From: Strigamia acuminata
Lineage: Eukaryota; Arthropoda; Chilopoda; Geophilomorpha; Linotaeniidae
DNA length: 64,000 nucleotides
NCBI GenBank assembly: GCA_949358305.1
Contig: OX442314.1
Coordinates: 17,353,060 to 17,417,059 of the forward strand
Direction: 5' to 3'
Shown: one piece after another, positions 11,115-23,100 of the stretch
How the letters are laid out: every line of letters begins with the position of its first letter
Numbering within the stretch: the first letter of the stretch is position 1
The notes under the pieces: generated by a model
Databases searched by the model: none
The model's input: the letters and a program-made list of their open reading frames with translations, nothing else
Told to the model about the DNA's origin: nothing
Position numbers and translations under genes: made by a program

Positions 11115-13578
11115 GATGATATGGTTGTCTTTAATCTACTTTAATATACATTAAAAAAAAATTAAAAAATATGCATACAATTTATTTAAATAATAGCATT
11201 TGAATTAAAATAGAAAATTGATGCGTCCTGGAAAGTTAATGCGAATGATTCATTCATGGGGATGATTAAATCATTAGACTTCTCTGCTGGAGCTGTTAAC
11301 ACAGCAGCCTAACTTAAGGCGGTACTTTTCATGTCACAAATCTGAAGTTTTCTATTAAAAATTTTATCACGAAAGAATTAAATTAAAAAAAAAAATTTCT
11401 TATCAAAAATAAAAAAAAGTTTAGGTTGTTTCCAGGTAATAGTAAAAAGGAAATGTTTGTTTCGCCGTAAATTAGGTTTACGAACAGACTTTGCTACGTT
11501 TTATTCCCTTTTTTCTCTTAAAATAGAGCACGCAAAGACTTAAAGCTGATACATTGTTAAATTATTCATAGCTCTTCAACTATAATAAAAAAAAAAATGA
11601 TTTTATCCAAACTTTAATGGAGATAATATCTTCCCCTAGTTTCTATTCTCGAAGGATCTTTAGGTTAAGACGTGTCAGGGCAACTCAATTTTTTGGGAGG
11701 CTAATAGATGGGAAGTGAGAAGACAGGTAGTTTGTTTGGACTTAGTATGTATACCTGAAACGTTGCTGGGTTTTATTTGGAAAATCGATTTTCCCACTCA
11801 ACCTTATGTCCACTCAGTGAACAATTTATTTTGATGCGGAAACCAAATACATCAATCTTATCTTACGTACACTTTTGCCAAATAAATTTTGGCATTTTCT
11901 ATTTTGTGGTGGAAGGAAGTACATCCGGTTTGAAAATAGATTATTAAATGACATGAATAAATCTAATCTCGTCTTAAAATTACTATAAACAACATTAAAA
12001 ATATAAAATGTGAATATTTATGTACTGTATCCACAAAAATGTATAGACATTAAAGTCATTCATAACAAAATGTAATAACGAATTTCTATTGTAGTAGTGT
12101 TTTTATTTTGTCTATTTCTTTTCTATTTTTCATCTTTATTAGATGTTATGTGAGCTCATTTCTTAATCTCAGGTGCATCTTTCACTTACGGTATGGTTCA
12201 TTTCGGAACAATTAACTCTACCATCCTTTCCTTCATATGACATTTCCCAGAGTTGGAATTACATCCTGTCTCATTTCAGTCGTAGATACTTATCTCTCCT
12301 GTTGCCCTTAGCATGTTAATTTGTTTTGTATTTTGCGCATAAAAATTGTGTATATTAATATGGATTTCCCTGAAATACTGGTTTTTAAATGACAAAACGT
12401 CACACACACACATGGGTTGGCATCAATTACCACCAGCTGGTGGATAGAACCACTTAAAGCAAAGGTTATTAAACACAAAAAGTCAAATGTTTTTATAGAA
12501 ATAGTTTGCTGATTGCGTTAAAACAGATAAAAGAAACTAACATTATTTCACTCTCCAATGGCATGTGTTCTAGACGTTGATATTACACGGGATATTCTCC
12601 TGGCAATTTTTAATTGACTTGACATTTCAGATTTCATTCATTTCATTACGGTTGTTTTCCACTAATTTTTCCACGGCACTGCTGTATAACTAATGGGGAA
12701 AATGTGAGTTTGTAATTGCACCTGCAACTGGATCTGAGCCAGGTGTATTAGCCAAATTGGATGGATGAATCTAAAATAAGGTATCAAATTGGGCCCCGTT
12801 AAGGTATCCATTTTTTCGCAATCAATAACCAGAACGCGTGCGAAATGGCGAAATAGATCACTAAATAAGAGATGCGATTCAAATTTTTCAGACTCGAAGT
12901 GGAGAAGTGCGAGCTGGAGAAAATAAGGCAGAGCATAATCGATAAAAACGGGCCAATGCCTAGGTCTGATGGACCTTAATGTCTTACTGATTGGAAAATA
13001 AAAATCCCCAGTGCCATGACTATTAATTGTTTACATCACCGCGATTGAACGATGCCATTAATATTGCATTAAGCTGGTTAATGGCATAGTAATATTGCCA
13101 TCTGTAGAACAGATATGCACCTTTAGCAGCTGAATCTAAGATTGTCTTTTAAATGTGACCACCATTGTGTCATGTTGATGAATATAGTGCCGCTGTCAGT
13201 TGCTTACGTAATGATAAAAAGCAATTTTCAATCTTACCTGCTCAGGTGCGAGCAATCTGGTTGGTGATGGTGATAAAAATGTGTAGGCCGCATGTGTGTG
13301 CTGCACGCGCCATTCGCTATAACGTCGTACGACCGGCACCAGGGACCTGGAAGGGAGCAGCAGCGCTAGCTAATTCTGCTCCTGATACTACACGCTGGTT
13401 TCCACTTCTACCACTCAAACATTTAAAGCGCTGCTGGAGTTGTTGTTGCTTAGCAACAGCTTAAAGTGGTGAAACTTGTAGGTATTGACGTTGTGTTGTG
13501 ACACACAAATGGGATGTAGTTATATTATAAAACATATTTTATTAATTTTGTTTTTGTTTTTGTTTGTTTTTACATTTT
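11115..13578. other. Intergenic region between ANO7 and NIP7
   Basis: 11115-11530 shares sequence with the upstream regions of the other anoctamin copies and holds the shared 20-mer at 11290-11309, so the ANO7 promoter is here. From 11530 to 13578 I see AT-rich DNA with short CA and A/T tracts and no supportable gene. Confidence 0.5.
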
Positions 13579-14357
13579 TTACACTAAATGTTCTTCGTTT
13601 CTAATGTATTCGCCGATGTCGGATTGATGTAAACAGACGATTGTCATAGGATCTGCTGTTCGGCAGTCTTGTGTAGATTTTGCTGCTACGCCGAACCCCT
13701 AGAAAAGAAAATATTAAAGGAAACAGATCGATATTTTTTACGTTTTGTTTCTTACTAATGGCAGATCGTTCATGGAGTAAACAACAACGCCTTGGTATTT
13801 TGATGTTGCTTCGGTTACCCTGCCTAAACCTGATTTCATCACGTGATGACCATATAAAAACTGCTGTTCAGCGCTAGCTTTCAGCCAAACTTTATGCTGA
13901 AAAAAAAAAAGATATTTTCATTTTTTTTTTAATATTTGAAGAAAAAAAAATTGTGTTACTTTTGCATAGGGTGCTAAATAGTCCAACGATGTTATGTGTA
14001 AATGAAATTTACCAGATTTGGTAAATTTTCCAAAGCATGTGCCTAAACTTTGAAGATTTTCACGGGCTATACTTGCTGCCAATTTCATGATTTTGTCGCT
14101 GCAAAGAATACACAAATGCCATAGATTGTTTTATTAATGTTTAATTTTAAGCTACCTAACGTAAAAAACCCGATTGTTATGAAATCTGAAACAATATGTT
14201 CCGTCAGGTCTGTCGATAAGTAAACGAACATTTTCACCGATACTGAAAAAAGAAAATATATAGTTTATGCTAAATAAAAAGCATTTTCATTCGATACTCA
14301 CTATTTAGATAGCTTATCAAAAAATATTTCGGACTCTTGGGTAGTTAAAGGTCTCAT
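13579..14357 (-). CDS. NIP7: 60S ribosome biogenesis factor NIP7, 180 aa, 5 exons
   Basis: Exons 14357-14302, 14242-14156, 14098-13960, 13896-13756 and 13698-13579 sum to 543 nt and encode 180 aa, the usual length for NIP7. Recognisable blocks are the MRPLT start, [67 protein letters not shown] and the ending around [13 protein letters not shown]. The N-terminal half is the NIP7 pre-PUA domain. The C-terminal half is a PUA RNA-binding domain (about residues 95-170). NIP7 acts in the nucleolus in 27S pre-rRNA processing and 60S subunit assembly (family knowledge). Introns are 56-63 bp with good GT-AG sites. The start is fixed by the conserved MRPLT. Confidence 0.96.
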
Positions 14358-14504
14358 CGCGACGCCTAGAATCAATTCACAAATCAAAGCACGCTGTCGT
14401 GTCAACAGCAAAAGCAATGGCGGCCATTACAAAGTTGGGAACCACTAAAATGTGGTTTGTCTGTTTACAGGTCTCAAACCTAATCGATTTCCTTTCGCTG
14501 AAAA

Positions 14505-14831
14505 CAGAAATGACACGCTGAAGGCGCTGAAGTGATTGTTCCAATAATCACAATCGCTGCATTATTGAGGACCCACACCAGGCCCAAGTAATTATTCTGC
14601 ATGTCACATGACTTTTATTAATTTTTAAATTTTTAAATTTTTTTTTTTGTTATTTATTTGTTAATTTGTTTTAAAATTAAATTAATCTTTTATTTTTATT
14701 TCTTTAATAATTTACAACCGACTCTTTTTCCTTAGTTTAAGCATTCTTCAGCACTAAAAACTCCTATTCATGTGATTATAAATAAGCACTGAAGTCATAA
14801 TCACTTCAGCGCCTTCAGCGTATCATTTTTG
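14505..14831. mobile_element. MITE-like element, 327 bp, with about 33-bp inverted termini
   Basis: Left end 14505-14537 and the complement of the right end 14799-14831 match at 31 of 33 positions, including an exact run ACGCTGAAGGCGCTGAAGTG. The interior is AT-rich with no ORF. Flanks share only AAAA, so the target duplication is unresolved. It lies about 150 bp upstream of NIP7, inside a possible divergent transcript. Confidence 0.6.
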
Positions 14832-15214
14832 AAAAGAATTAAGAAACGATTTTGTCACAAAAATACATACATTTTTAAATATTTTTAGTTTATTTTATTT
14901 TATGCCTACTGCCGGAAATGATCTGCTCCTATCCCGACGATAAGAGTGAAGTGGATCAGTTCTTTTTTCATTTAAGAACTGTTATTTTTTGTTGACAGAA
15001 ATATGTTAATCGCGAAAGATTGTTGCTTCCCATCCCCATACAGATAGATCTCCGGGGATCCTAAATCCACACGCTTCTTTGCAGAGGCACCATCTAGTGT
15101 TTAGTTTTGCAGTTGCTACACAATCGTTGTTGCTAAGTAACGAAATGTGAATGAAGCGACATGGCTACGGATGGGGATGAAATCATGAAGAAAAAATATT
15201 TAATCTTACTTTAG

Positions 15215-15368
15215 GGGCGACCGGGTCAGTGAGGATGAAGTAATTAAGATGAATAAAATTTCTAAACACAATCTATTTGATTATTTTCTCACCTTAGAAT
15301 TTATCCCGGAATTTGTAAACAGAAAACAGGCCTGGAAAGAATTAACGGAAAGAACTAACAGGGCTTGA
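15215..15368 (+). CDS. Possible terminal exon of an unidentified small gene
   Basis: An excellent acceptor (TTAATCTTACTTTAG, ending at 15214) precedes an open frame ending in TGA at 15366-15368. It contains an internal ATG at 15249 (39 aa) and reads HNLFDYFLTLEFIPEFVNRK then QAWKELTER. The leucine and tryptophan spacing vaguely recalls an F-box but is not diagnostic. I could not find a convincing upstream coding exon: the nearest donor candidate (near 15138) leads back to an in-frame stop. This could be a remnant or chance. Confidence 0.2.
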
Positions 15369-15399
15369 TAGAACTCACACTGAAGTTGTTAGGCTTGTT

Positions 15400-15432
15400 G
15401 AAACCTGTAGGTCCCAAAAACCTACAGGTTTC
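15400..15432. repeat. Perfect 13-bp hairpin
   Basis: GAAACCTGTAGGT at 15400-15412 and its exact complement at 15420-15432 are separated by a 7-nt loop. It lies about 30 bp downstream of the possible small exon. It could be a palindromic insertion scar or a structured RNA end; nothing decides between them. Confidence 0.5.
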
Positions 15433-15825
15433 AGAAACTTAGCAGTCCATGGGTGCTCGACCACGAGACGGAACCGAGACAGCTACATTATTTTGGTGTT
15501 GGATTACCACAAGTTTTAAAAACGGAATTAGTCGGAGTTGGTAAGTTTATTTGACATTTTTTGCAATAGGTTCGGTTGGTTTTTTTTTTTGTTTTTTGTT
15601 TTTTTTCTCCAAAATATGCTATTCAAATCAGATCAATTCATCTCATTAAAACTGGTTTGAGTGCGGAGTTGTCACTTGCAGAAATTTCCTGATTTTTTTT
15701 TCGATTTATTTCCCAATTTTGCAAAGCACAGGTCAAAATGAAGGAAAGGAAGTACCGGTATGTTCGTTGTGATCATGTCAGTTTGATTGTTTAAGAGCGC
15801 TTCGGTTTACTGCTCTGTTTTAGAC

Positions 15826-15875
15826 CTGGTAGCTCAGTCGGTAGAATACCTGTCTGGCTCAGGCCTGTGCACTAA
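15826..15875 (+). pseudogene. tRNA-like head (A-box), no B-box
   Basis: TGGTAGCTCAGTCGGTAGAA matches the tRNA D-arm/A-box consensus and is followed by a CCTG...CAGG anticodon-like stem with a 7-nt loop. Position 33 is C rather than T, no T-arm or GGTTCGANNCC box follows, and the acceptor stem does not close. It is best read as a truncated tRNA pseudogene or the head of a tRNA-derived SINE. Confidence 0.3.
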
Positions 15876-16767
15876 ATTAATTTTTTAATTATTAATTTGG
15901 TAGGATATAAACAATGAGGTGTTTGCGGCAGGAGATTTAGTAAAAGGCAGTTGTCGAAAGTTAAAGGTGGATTTCACAGTTGAGGCGGTTTACTTTACGT
16001 ACCATGGGAAGAAAAAGTTCGTTGGTCAGGGTTCCTCTTGAGGTGAAAACACTGGGTCTAAAATGTACTGGCTGAGTACATTGTTCCTGTTATTTCATCA
16101 TCATTTCATCAACATTTCCACATGTCTTGTTATCGTCACTTTATGTTTATTTTTATAATATTATTTTTATAAAGTAATTTTCTATATTGTGTCATTTTCC
16201 CCCGCAAATTTGTAAATTTACTTTAATTATATTCCCAGTTCTGAATTTATAAATATGGCCGGAAGAGATGAGAAACCTCTAAACTGTCACAGAGGCGACC
16301 CTGGGTTGTTATACGCAGGTTTAATGTTCTTAAAATTATCTCGAAAATCAATTCAAATTTAGTCTATCAATGGTATTTTAAAAAATACATTTTTCAAACT
16401 AAAATATTTATTTATTTTATTTTTATTTTACCTTTTATTTTTCCAAATTTGTAAATTTCTAATTTAAAAAAAAACTCAAGATAAATATTTTTTTTTTTTC
16501 CAGTACGAGGATGCAATGATGCTGTCACTTTATTACGATAAATTATCTCGACTCGAGGTGGGGCATATTCGCTCGAATCTATTGGCAAACATTATTCAAT
16601 ATGGTCTTATGCAACCATCGGTGCAGAATTTTCATCCCCGGTAGCGTCTTCAGGGCAGCAAGGAGAGCGGAAGGAGAACGCAAAGAAAAAGGTACAGAAA
16701 ACAAGCGAAATTTGACTAGTGGGAAACAGGTAGTACATACAGAACACAACCAAAAAGCAAAACAACA

Positions 16768-16944
16768 ATGGCAGAAACCGGAACTTCTCAACCAAATAAT
16801 CCACAACTGACTGCATGCAAAACAGAATTCATTAGCGCCAGGTTTGTTCCGCCGAAAATACATAAAGAAAACCCGGATCTTCGGACGCAGCCGGAAATGG
16901 ACAAAGTCGACACAGATCAGCACTTGGCAAAATCATTGACCTAA
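16768..16944 (+). pseudogene. Possible retrotransposon gag remnant (58-aa ORF)
   Basis: The ORF starts MAETGTSQPNNPQ and contains FISARFVPPKIHKENPDL, which resembles the ISxxLPPF...ENPxLWF opening of Ty3/gypsy-type gag proteins, and then runs out. The surrounding 16.56-17.65 kb is more GC-rich than its neighbours and has scattered open frames without a recognisable domain. This suggests an old, shredded retroelement. Evidence is weak. Confidence 0.25.
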
Positions 16945-17270
16945 AACTAAAGGAGCTTCATCACCCGTGAATAAAAATAAATTGAGCGACCGAATAATCG
17001 ATAAACGGAAATTTGAAGACGATCGAATTGAAGTTAGATGGGGACGCTAGTAGAGTAAGACGTCTTCCATAGTTGCGAATTAATCACGGCTCAGCGATCC
17101 GCGAAGGGATGCGCAAAGGAGGACAGATGAGGCAAAAAGCGAAGCTTAGCAATTGCAAAACAGGGAGTCAAGCCCTCTGCGAGTGGTGACATGTAACGGA
17201 TGTTTTCCTCCATTGAACACGGCCGAGAAAATGATGAGGGCGAAAAGGCGACGAATGTGGAAGTCGGATC

Positions 17271-17326
17271 CGGCAACCGGAAAGACCCAGACAACGACCC
17301 GGCAACCGGAAAGACCCAGACAACGA
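17271..17326. repeat. Two-copy 27-bp direct repeat
   Basis: The 27-bp unit beginning CGGCAACCGGAAAGACCCAG is repeated exactly at 17271-17297 and 17300-17326, separated by CC. It lies inside the gag-like remnant zone. Confidence 0.85.
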
Positions 17327-17649
17327 GGTTTACTGACTCTGATGATGGATGTTATTGTCACGTGGCCGAGATGATAATGGCGGAGCATGAGGAGATAGGG
17401 GTGAAAGTATTTGAGTCCCCCATCCGAGTAGTCCAGATGATTTGAATTTTGGCTGCAACTGATGGGTCGACTAAATCAGGTCTTCGTCGCAGCATTCGAC
17501 TCAAGCTGGAATTGGAAAGAGATCGAAAGGCGATCTATAGAGGGAATTGGACTGATTTATTAACACCGGACGGATAATGATGATGTAGATGATGAAATTA
17601 TAGGAAGAATGACGAACGAGATGGTCAGATTCGAGATTTACGCACCCAA

Positions 17650-20131
17650 CCAGGTGGTGATTGCTTGATATCTAATTTATTTTCGATTTTATTTCGTTTT
17701 GTTTCAAAGAAGCAAAAACACAATTGAAACAACATGCATCAGCAATTAGGTTTCAGATCCGCTTTTAAATAAATAGATGAAATTCGTTTCCGTATCTTGC
17801 GAGATAAATCAATTTCCAGTCTAAAATTAAGTTTATTACCTGAAGTGCTCGTTGGAGTCGCTTCATTAGTTGGGATTGCAAATTCTCTTCGTAGATGGCG
17901 TCAGTAATCATGTATTTTGCAATTTACGCATTCAAACTTTACTCAATTTGCATTTTTATTTTTTAAATTGCGCCTAATTGTTACCAATTTTCTTCAAATG
18001 TTAATCGCCTGAAACTAATTTTCCAATTACTAAGCTCATTAATTTTTCTAAATCATTTTTACCCGTTCCGACTTAGAAAAAAAAAATTTAATTTCGAAAT
18101 TTCTAATTAGATATTCACTTATTTGCCAACCAATGTTTCCATTAATCCTTTGTTGTTCCACCTGAAAGACGGCGTCTGCCATTTTGTACTATATAACGTG
18201 CGAGTCACTAACCCCATGCTACGGAAGCCTATAAGCTAATGAGCCCACTTTAATGGACTGCTGACCTTGAATAGAAAGTCTTGACTCGGCTATCACTATA
18301 TTCTACTTCTACCCTTGACCTCAATTTCGGGCCTATGTGAGTTTATTGACATAATAAACACTTAAATGTTGGTACTGACATTGAAAAAGTGTGTATGTGT
18401 GGGGCAAATAAAAAAGTTTTACATTTTTTTAACAACTCGCACAATCACGCTATAAAAATGGTTGTCGCGCTCACTTAGGTAATTTTAGATTAGACTAGGT
18501 GAAATATTTTGGCTTAAAACATCGGAATGTTCACACGTAGAATTTCCTGTATATGTTTTTCTTTCCATTTTTATTCCTTTATTTTTTTTTCACTTAACCT
18601 GAGGCTCGTTGAACTCGACTACAACCCCTTGTTCCCCTCCTCTTTTGGTGTTGCAGAATGGGGGGAGGGCGGGGGTTGTTTCTTGGAATGTTATGCAGTG
18701 CAGGGGTTATTGCAACTTGCCTTTTATATATCCGCTGAACCGGCTGCATTTTATAGCTTTTCTATCCCAACTCGTTGTTTCTTTTTCATTTCTGACCACT
18801 GAGCATGGAATAATTTGTTGTAATTGAGAAAAACATCAATTTAAATGGTCATCTAAAATTGTACAGTCGAGAATAAACGTTTGGAAGTGGAATTCTATAC
18901 TTTAATGACATTTAAGCAGACAGATAATTTTGTGAATCAAGTTTCGGTTACAAATAGTAAATCGTTGAAACCAGTGTCAGGTTGTATGAACTGAATAGTA
19001 ATTGCTCGATTCAACGGATGCTTTTTCTTGGAAGAATTTGGCAAGAAAATAATATTTTCTTTGCCCTATTCAAGTTTCATCTTAATCTTTTTAGCACATC
19101 AAAAAATGTTTATATGTAAACAATTTACTCACCAGAAAAAAAGGAAAAATCTCAAAATAAAACCAAAAAAAAATGAATTAAGTCATTAAATTGAATAACA
19201 TTAGAAAAAAAAAAGAGATTTATAAGAAATAAATTTTAAGAAATGAGTTATAAAGTTGTTGCTTTATAATGATTCAAAATGTAGTTAAAATAGAAAGTGA
19301 AATGTTACGCGCAATTAAGAATACATTTCCAACAAATTTATCAAAAATATAAATATAATATTTAAATTATATATTTCTAATATATATATCTATAACATAA
19401 TTGCTTTGTAGGCAAATGACCATACAACTTTAGTATTAAATGCATTATTAATGCTTTTAATGCTTTTTAACATCACTTTGTGGTGTTGTATCAATATCAA
19501 TGGTCTAACTAGTTTAATTTTAAAGAAGAACAGTTGATCCCCACTTCACTTATTGAATACAAATTTTTTTTTTCTATAATTTTATCGACTGTTATTATTT
19601 TCGTTTTTGTGTGAGGCAAAATTCACAGGACACTTTTTTTGTGTCCTTTTGGTCAATTAAGCGTGCCTTTTCGCCTTCCTCCCTTCTTTTTATCCACGCA
19701 TGACTTGAAGGGGTAAATAGCGCCCTCTTTTGTCCAACAAATCACGCAGTTAGTATTTTACACACCCTTTGGGTCTTTTTAATGTCTCTTAACCCCAAAT
19801 TCCACCTACTGCACTATTTGTGTCCTAGCAACCGCATCTTATATGGCGATTGTTATTTTGATTAGGGGTGGTGGGGTTGATCGGTGGCGGTCATTTGTTT
19901 TTGGAGTTTGCAAAAACTGATTGGGATCTTTGGCGAAAGGTGAAGGCTGTGGGCAGGTTTAAGTGATGATGTTTTTTTTTTTTTCTTTTCTTTTCTTGAT
20001 TTTGTGCTTCAAATAAAATTTTATTTAAAAATAAAAATAATAATCAAGTAGAAACATTAAATATTGATATTTAATTTCTATTTTCTTGGAATGGTTCGTA
20101 TTTGTATTTTATTTGTTCAAATTTAGATTTA

Positions 20132-20163
<32 letters not shown>

Positions 20164-23100
20164 CTTTAACCTTTTGCTCACGTTTGCGACATGGATGGCT
20201 TTTCCATTTTTTTTAAAGACAATAAAAGGAAAAAGAGGATAGGAGAAAAAAAGTGTTATTCATGTTGACTGCATTGGCACGTCAAGGACACGACTAAACA
20301 CATTTGAAATTCATTTGGAATGAAAAATTTCGTTTTTTCAGTGAATTTTTTCCAGTTCTCAAAACATTACCCGTTAAATAAAAAAAAAAAAATTTCTTAT
20401 CCCCTAACAGTCTTTATGGGTGTGATGTAAGTAGAGACAAAACAAATGGTGGATCCTTATCATTTTCTCCCTCTTCTTTTTTTAACAACCCATCTGTACC
20501 AGTTCCTTCTTTTCTCCCCTCATTGCCCCGTAATTTTTTTCTATTTTCAAACTAAAAAGCACAAAAAAAAATCTAAAAAAATCCTTTTTTTTCCAACTAC
20601 ATCCGGTAAAAGACTTCTTAGTTTTGTAAACCGTAAACTCCGAACTTTAGTTTATGACTTTAAGGCACTTAAGTAAGGGGAGTTTGAGACTGGACCCCTT
20701 TCCTTTCGTGCCTGAATTACCCCTTTGGTTTATGACTATGTTCTTCACATCACTCCCTCTTTTAGTTGGGGTGAAGTGAATACCTGAGACAACGCCAAGG
20801 TTTTGTCCAGGGTTAAAAGCGAATCACGTGTATTTTGTGTAACCCCTCTCATGAGTTGATGAGTGAATCTGAATACCAATTGCGTCTCGTGCTCCAACAA
20901 GGCATTAACTCGTGCCCGTTTTAAACCCTTTGCAAGTTGCCCATGTAACAAGTGCGTCATCTCGATTTTCCACGCCAAAACCAATTCTATTCATTCTAAC
21001 TCATTTTAATGGTTTTGTTATGCAAAACTAAAATAGCTTTAGACACACAATGACGCTACAAGTCAGGGAAGGGTTGGTGTGTTGATTTTTACACTATATT
21101 TGTGAGGTCATTCAACCCATAACTGTTTTTTTTTCTTTAATTAATTAATTTTGAGTTTTGATAAATTTTTATCAGCTCAGTTTTTGGAAAAGGGAAAGTA
21201 CACTTTATCAAATAACATAAAAACTATATACTTATGTATATGTAATATATTTTAATGGTTTAATATTTTATTCAGACTTGTTGATTAAATTCATACTTTA
21301 AAACACGAAAATATCGAAAATTCTGTCATTTTTCACGCGATTTCTGCCGCTCATTTAGCAAAACCTTCAGCTTTAATCTTATTTGCTCTTTTATTTCCTC
21401 TAACTCCCAGCATTCATTTCGCCAGCTATGTCACTCAATCCATTGGCAACGTGGGTCGTTGCCCTCAGGGCTGAATCACGTGATATTTGTGCACGCTCAA
21501 CCGGGTATCTGCCTCGTCTCCTTGTGCCTTGATAACACAATGATACACTTGTACGGCTTAAGTGTCACTTCGTATCATTCTGATAAAATTCTATACATTG
21601 TGCTAATAACTTTATAAATAACAAGGAAAATTAAATTCATATTTTTTTCCTACTTCTTCGAAAAACAACCCAACTGCCGTTTTTACATGGCAGTTTCCAA
21701 GGAAACGAAGGGAAGGGTTTAACACGCTCTGGTCCGTTTCCAGGTAACCCAGTCTATTTGAAGAATCATCTCACCGAAAGGGGCCTCTTGTGGGAACCAT
21801 TGGTCATGGTTGGATGGGTTGGATGGGCTTAACTCCTGCGGGTATTTGTGGGTAATCTTCCCTCACACAGGGGCACCATGGGGTGATTTCATGATGACCA
21901 TATTTCACTTTCAGTTTTTATTTCTTTTCCACCTAGGCTATTTCTTTTTAGTAACTATAATATTTCTGACGGCATTTGGGTGTTCGTGCGGTCAAACGTT
22001 GGTTTCAAAACTCCCCAACACTATACAATAGATCAATAAATCTTGTAGTTTGTATACACTACTGGAAAGGACGTTTGAACCTGTGAATAATGAGCTAGAA
22101 ATGTGGAAACCGTAGACAATTATACAATTCGATCATTATAGGCATATAAAAGTGTAATATGAATATCTAAAAATAGGTTGATGCCAATAGCATGATTTAA
22201 AAGCCATTAAAATTAAATTACAGCTTATGTCATCAATAAATTGACTACGGGAGTAAAGAGAAAAAATAAAAATTAACAAGCCATTACGAAAATGGATTTT
22301 ACACCCATATATTACTAAATTGAATCTTATTAATTTGAAATTAGGAAATAAAACGAGGGAAATAAAAGTTCAGTACAGTTTGTGTGTGTATTTAAATTTC
22401 AATTATTTGAAAACGTGCAAATTTATTTATCAGGTATCATCAACTGGGCTAAATTTAAGGGGTCAATTACCTAGTGGTCCGTGTTACATATTTTAGTCCG
22501 TTGACTGCTAACTGTTGAATTATAAATGAAGATTCCACAAGATTATATAGTCAGATCAATTTTTTTTATTTGATATATATTTTTTGTTAGATTTTATTTT
22601 ATTATTTTAGTAATCAAATGTAACCGTTTTCGGTGTAAGGAATGTTGCGTAATTAGCACTTGTCTACACAAAAATGTTGGCAAATGAATTTGTTGTAATA
22701 ACGATTTGATTAAATTTATAACTTTTTACGTGCTCGAAAGTGAGGCGTTCTTCGGATAAACGAGCTTTCTACGAGTCGTTTATGGCTGGAAAAAATAGCA
22801 AACTTAAAACATTTGATTCATATCTTAACAGTTTTACGAGTACCCCTTGCTTTGTAATTACACGTCCCGACCAAACCTCTTCTAGTATAACAGATATAAA
22901 CAACGAAAACTTTCACTTTGGCGCTTTGATTAAACCAATTTTTTGTCCAAATTTTTATTTACAATTTTTTTTCCCCACAAAATCTCCAGTGCGAGTTTTG
23001 TCCACAATTATTATGTAAACATTAGAGATCTGGTTCAAGTTCATGACCAGACTAGACACTAACGGGTTAAGTATGTGATTGAAAAAGTGGGTCAGGGATC

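Larger units (their letters stand above)
14832..16560. other. Gene-poor AT-rich spacer
   Basis: Apart from the small items listed separately (15215-15368, 15400-15432, 15826-15875), I see only A/T-rich DNA with poly-T tracts near 15580-15605 and 16480-16500. Confidence 0.4.

Noticed and set aside
13165-13464. 99-codon plus-strand ORF
   Set aside because: No family resemblance, no splice or promoter context; the composition looks random.
15826-15875. Functional tRNA gene
   Set aside because: It has an A-box and anticodon-like stem, but no T-arm, no B-box and no closing acceptor stem.
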